Shown piece after piece: positions 61,281-64,000 of a DNA stretch of 64,000 bases. Origin of the DNA: an uncultured Clostridia bacterium (GTDB lineage Bacteria; Bacillota; Clostridia; Christensenellales; UBA3700); the NCBI GenBank assembly GCA_948471525.1, contig CAOKSY010000003.1, forward strand, positions 62,001-126,000. Reading direction: 5' to 3'. The stretch's first letter is position 1, and the number at the start of each line of letters is the position of its first letter. The notes beneath the pieces are model-generated. The model worked only from the letters and a program-made list of their open reading frames with translations, did not search any database and was not told where the DNA came from. Made by a program: the position numbers and the translations under genes.

Positions 61281-62474
61281 TTATTGCATATCCAATTCTT
61301 CCAAATCTACAGTATAAAATATACGTTTTCCTACTTGATTTGTCTTTATTAAATTTCCATTTAATTCTAATATTTTTTTAATAGCCGTATATCCTAAAGA
61401 CGAAAGATTTTGTAAATCTGACATCGTAAGTCCCTCGAATCCGAACAACGCATTTTGTAGTAAATAGTAAAGCAACGCCCAATATTTAGGTTTGCCTTGA
61501 TACTTATTCTGCAAAATAGATTCGTAATAATCGAGTTTTTCCTGCTTTTCTCTAAGTTTAATATCCATATGAATCAAACTGGTCTTTATAAACTCTAAAA
61601 AACTGATAATAAACGGTGTCAAATCTCCCCTATTTATTTTGTTATTTGTTATTATAAAGAGTTTATTATACCTGTTTCGGTTTTCTTTTATTACGACAGA
61701 AAGTCCATAACTTATGAGGTTATTAAGTTCCTTAGAAAGCATATAACTGCTTATAAACCTATTCATACGCCCGTTTCCATCATAAAACGGATGTATATAG
61801 CCCAATAAATAATGGAATATTGCAATGTTTATAAGTCTATTCCCGTTATCTCCGTTCAAAATGTTCAATGCTTTTTCCATAGCCTCGTCTATCGCTTTCT
61901 CCGGCATAAGACCGCTATGAACCATTTCTTGTTTACTGCTCCATACGCTAACGTCGTTTTTCCTAAAATATTTACCGTCAGGCGCATTTTCCGGACAGGC
62001 GGCGACTACTTCCTGCAAGACAATTTCGTCATACAGTTTTCGTATACTTTCACAACTCCTCAAATCTATTTCATCGTGTTGCATTATCCTCTCATATTTT
62101 TTTACCAAGTTTACAAGTCGCAAAGTCTTGTCCTTATTCCCCAAATTATCAAGAATATCGCTGATTTCACGTTTGGTGCTGTAAACGCCCTCTATTTCGT
62201 TCGTTATATTGATTTCATCTATCAACTTATTCCTTTTATATTGTGTCAAAGCCACGCCGGGCAGACACACGCAAATATCGTCCAACCTTCTGTTGGCTTG
62301 CATTATTTCGTAAATCAATTGCATTATTTCATTAGTGTTTACATAAAAAGCCTGATAATCTTTTATAAAAATATCCAACTTTTGCGTAGATACGCTTTCA
62401 AAGCGCTTTATATATTGCTCTTCGTACTCATCGCGGTTTTTATAATAAAACGATTCCAAATTCTTATATATCAT
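61281..62474 (-). CDS. Fic-domain protein (AMP transferase-like)
   Basis: This 397-residue protein has a Fic core with the catalytic loop HPFYDGNGRMNRF near residue 235 (His and Arg of the HxFx(D/E)GNxxR motif intact). The N-terminal half is helical and includes INEIEGVYSTKREIS near residue 92, which resembles the inhibitory (S/T)xxxE(G/N) motif of class II Fic proteins. The C-terminal 90 residues resemble a winged helix (GLTMSDLQNLSSLGYTAIKKIL). Such proteins AMPylate targets or regulate transcription. It is a single gene with its own terminator. Confidence 0.9.
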   Translation of the reverse strand: MIYKNLESFYYKNRDEYEEQYIKRFESVSTQKLDIFIKDYQAFYVNTNEIMQLIYEIMQANRRLDDICVCLPGVALTQYKRNKLIDEINITNEIEGVYSTKREISDILDNLGNKDKTLRLVNLVKKYERIMQHDEIDLRSCESIRKLYDEIVLQEVVAACPENAPDGKYFRKNDVSVWSSKQEMVHSGLMPEKAIDEAMEKALNILNGDNGNRLINIAIFHYLLGYIHPFYDGNGRMNRFISSYMLSKELNNLISYGLSVVIKENRNRYNKLFIITNNKINRGDLTPFIISFLEFIKTSLIHMDIKLREKQEKLDYYESILQNKYQGKPKYWALLYYLLQNALFGFEGLTMSDLQNLSSLGYTAIKKILELNGNLIKTNQVGKRIFYTVDLEELDMQ

Positions 62475-62659
62475 ACTAACTCCTGTATATTCATATTATC
62501 ATTTTTTGCAAATAATAACAAGCAAAATATCAATTATATTTTTGATTTTTCCCATTTTCAAAAATCAAAATACAAATACTGCCTTTTAATATTCAAAAAA
62601 ATGTAAAATCATCATCAAACATACATTAAACCGAATTACTCTATAAAGCACAAAATAGT

Positions 62660-62762
62660 AATGAAAAAGAAACCGCAAATGCGATTTCTCTTATCTCATG
62701 GTATGCGTATACTCCCGTAATGGTGGAGCAGTGGTAACCTAAAACGAATATTCTCCGCTAAA
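62660..62762 (-). pseudogene. tRNA 3'-end remnant with tRNA-type terminator
   Basis: The minus strand reads ...GCTCC-A-CCA and then a 3' flank and terminator (GAAATCGCATTTGCGGTTTC, T tract) resembling those of tRNA-Arg at 32340-32395, including the shared CACCAT and GTATACG pieces. Upstream of the CCA only about 35 bases remain before GGAG, too few for a cloverleaf. It therefore looks like a deleted tRNA gene that kept its 3' end. Confidence 0.5.
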
Positions 62763-62769
62763 TTGAAAT

Positions 62770-62937
62770 TTAATTTTCAATTTTAATAATAATGTCGTAT
62801 GCAGTAGAACATTCTTCTTTTGATAATTTTGTTTCATTGACCAGATACTCTATTGCCTCATCTTTGCTATCAAATTTTTTTAATATATCTTTTACCTCTT
62901 TAAATTTATCAATAGCAACCTGAATTTCGGTGTTCAT
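62770..62937 (-). CDS. Small helical protein, unknown
   Basis: This 55-residue protein has two or three helices (AIDKFKEVKDILKKFDSKDE, then TKLSKEECSTAYDIIIKI). No membrane segment is present and no family is recognised. I chose the ATG at 62937 because GAGG lies 9 bases upstream. The frame could extend to 62952. The size and charge fit a small regulatory or antitoxin-like protein, but there is no toxin gene next to it. Confidence 0.5.
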   Translation of the reverse strand: MNTEIQVAIDKFKEVKDILKKFDSKDEAIEYLVNETKLSKEECSTAYDIIIKIEN

Positions 62938-63180
62938 AATTTCTCGCCTCACTTGTAAATTACTGTTTATTCTTTATTAAGCAAATATATTATAGCACAA
63001 ACAAACGCTATTTTCAACTATATGTCTATATGAAACAGACTTTGGCACGGTGGTGGGTGATTGATATAACAATCGTCTTGTTTATGCTCGTCTTCAAACA
63101 TTTCTCACAACGAATAAATTTAAAGTATTGATTAGGATTTGTTGCGCTATATTTTAGGGGGATTTAATATTTGTAAATAA

Positions 63181-63213
63181 AAAAGTTTGAACAATTATTA
63201 CGTTCAAACTTTT
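63181..63213 (-). terminator. tRNA-Ala terminator
   Basis: The stem AAAAGTTTGAAC/GTTCAAACTTTT lies 7 bases after the tRNA-Ala CCA end on the minus strand. Confidence 0.85.
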
Positions 63214-63219
63214 ATAAAT

Positions 63220-63295
63220 TGGTGGAGATAAGGGGATTCGAACCCCTGACCTATACGTTGCGAACGTATCGCGCTACCAACTGTGCTATATCCCC
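63220..63295 (-). tRNA. tRNA-Ala (CGC)
   Basis: The cloverleaf has acceptor GGGGATA/TATCTCC, D arm GCAC/GCGC-type, anticodon stem ATACG/CGTAT with loop TTCGCAA (anticodon CGC, reading GCG, Ala), T arm GGGG with loop TTCGAAT, and encoded CCA. It lies about 100 bases after tmRNA on the same strand with no strong promoter of its own, so it may be cotranscribed. Confidence 0.9.
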
Positions 63296-63352
63296 GTATA
63301 TTCTTTTTATTAAATTATTAGTGCAAATATATATCTGCGTTTTGTTTTCCCG

Positions 63353-63384
63353 GCGCCGTCTGTCCGCTGTCGGACATTTGGCGC
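63353..63384 (-). terminator. Hairpin after tmRNA
   Basis: The stem GCGCC..TGTCCG/CGGACA..GGCGC lies about 15 bases past the tmRNA CCA. The bases after it are A-rich and not a U tract, so it may mark processing or partial termination before tRNA-Ala. Confidence 0.5.
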
Positions 63385-63398
63385 AGTCGTTCCGATTG

Positions 63399-63744
63399 TG
63401 GTGGAACTGAGGGGAGTCGAACCCCTGTCTGGACAAGTTCATATGACACTTTCTACACGCTTATTGAACATATATTAGTCCCTGACGTTCTCTATTCACG
63501 GAGAAACGCTTCGGCAAGCCTTTGATATTGTCGGACGGTAAAGGCGTATGCGCCCGACCCTTTTCCACTGATTGATGCCGATTATCGAGCCGTGGAGTCT
63601 CGAGTCGACAAGCCTGCTGCTTAGGCAGCGAAAGCTACTTGTTTGTTATTATTTGCGTTTAAATTTAATTTTCCGTTTTTACGAAGTCGAGCCTTCGGCG
63701 TGCTTATACCATACCCGCTTCCCCATCGAATCCGGGACAGCCCC
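63399..63744 (-). ncRNA. ssrA: tmRNA (ssrA), one-piece
   Basis: This 346-base tmRNA has the tRNA-like 5' end GGGGCTGTCCCGGATTCGA and 3' end GGGGTTCGACTCCCCTCAGT followed by TCCACCA. The tag frame reads GCA AAT AAT AAC AAA CAA GTA GCT TTC GCT GCC TAA, giving ANNNKQVAFAA, which ends in the hydrophobic Ala-Ala degron expected for ClpXP. It rescues stalled ribosomes together with SmpB, which is not in this window. Confidence 0.98.
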
Positions 63745-63758
63745 GTATAAGTATTTTT

Positions 63759-63787
63759 ATTATATTGCGTAAAATAACGTTTGTCAA
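63759..63787 (-). promoter_or_regulatory. tmRNA promoter
   Basis: Perfect TTGACA and TATAAT boxes are separated by 17 bases on the minus strand, about 15 bases before the mature tmRNA 5' end. Confidence 0.92.
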
Positions 63788-63825
63788 CACTATTTCAGCG
63801 ACATATTTTTCCTTATTTAAAAAAC

Positions 63826-64000
63826 TCAGTCTTTTGATTTATAGTAAAGTCTGCAATGACAGTAGCCCTCGAATTGCGGATCGGCTATCTGGTCTCTGAA
63901 TTCCTTGCATACGCATTTGTTGTCCTCGATCATCTCCACACGGCACGGACAGTAACCGCCTCTCGCCTTAAGTCCTTCTTTGATCGCCGCAACTACCTCT
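63826..64000 (-). CDS. Ferredoxin-thioredoxin reductase-like protein (partial)
   Basis: The C-terminal 57 residues of a gene run off the window edge. The motifs GYCPCRVEM, NKCVCKEF and GYCHCRLYY give the CPC...CxC...CHC pattern of the ferredoxin-thioredoxin reductase catalytic chain, which holds a [4Fe-4S] cluster next to a redox disulfide. In anaerobes, short stand-alone versions reduce thioredoxins or rubredoxin-like partners. The stop is the TGA at 63826-63828. The 5' end lies beyond 64000. Confidence 0.85.
   Translation of the reverse strand, partial: EVVAAIKEGLKARGGYCPCRVEMIEDNKCVCKEFRDQIADPQFEGYCHCRLYYKSKD

Overview
The window looks like a chromosome segment of a gut-type, low-to-medium GC Bacillota (Clostridia) bacterium. 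The evidence is two tRNA-sensing T-box leaders (Trp and Asn), a one-piece tmRNA, tRNA genes with encoded CCA, strong TTGACA/TATAAT promoters, AGGAGG-type ribosome sites, and families typical of Clostridia (RsmI, YitT, ABC-F, CsoR, TrpB2, the GlpA/FAD-oxidoreductase/DUF1667 set). I cannot assign a genus. A Christensenellales-like lineage is only a guess. Most genes lie on the minus strand.

Layout. 1-8.5 kb: a TetR regulator with a GH110 alpha-1,3-galactosidase, then rsmI, a membrane-anchored SGNH hydrolase and a three-gene deoxysugar operon (fucI, a tandem class II aldolase, a FGGY kinase). 8.5-13.7 kb: a decayed zone (a gene tail, and a GH29 tail abutting a beta-carbonic anhydrase head), then PNPOx-like, HD, helical-repeat and GNAT genes. 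13.7-14.35 kb: three tandem 194-bp repeats that carry the 3' end of the adjacent tRNA-Val. 14.5-21.9 kb: a DUF4091/GH123-like protein, a HAD phosphatase, rubredoxin (too short to stand out), a tRNA methyltransferase, a small XRE/kinase-like pair, and a CsoR plus His-rich P1B-ATPase operon. 22-28.3 kb: trpB2 behind a Trp T-box and a glycerol/glycerol-3-phosphate operon ending in a DUF1667-GlpK fusion. 28.4-31 kb: a LysR remnant, a sugar acetyltransferase, an Fe-alcohol dehydrogenase and a flavodoxin. 31-42 kb: tRNA-Arg, two OmpR/histidine-kinase pairs, a 719-residue surface protein, apgM, and asnB behind an Asn T-box. 42-55 kb: YitT, a GH29 alpha-L-fucosidase, a large FN3/GLUG lipoprotein, a GH3 glucosidase, ABC-F and a ClC transporter. 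55-64 kb: DUF898 with a divergent XRE gene and an operator placed inside the promoter, an XRE-membrane protein, membrane proteins, a deaminase, a structured leader before a 99-residue protein, a Fic protein, tRNA-Ala, tmRNA and the end of an FTR-like gene.

How the genes fit together. GH110 (blood-group B/alpha-Gal), GH29 (fucose), the GH123-like protein (possibly GalNAc) and the FucI-aldolase-kinase operon together fit intracellular use of host mucin-type glycans. The glp operon and Fe-ADH fit fermentative glycerol/redox metabolism. Rubredoxin, flavodoxin and the FTR-like protein fit an anaerobe. No phage, IS element or CRISPR array was found. The observations most worth checking are the DUF1667-GlpK fusion with an A10 tract at the seam, the tRNA-Val 3'-end tandem repeats, the aldolase with a dead second half, and the unassigned structured RNA near 61.05 kb.
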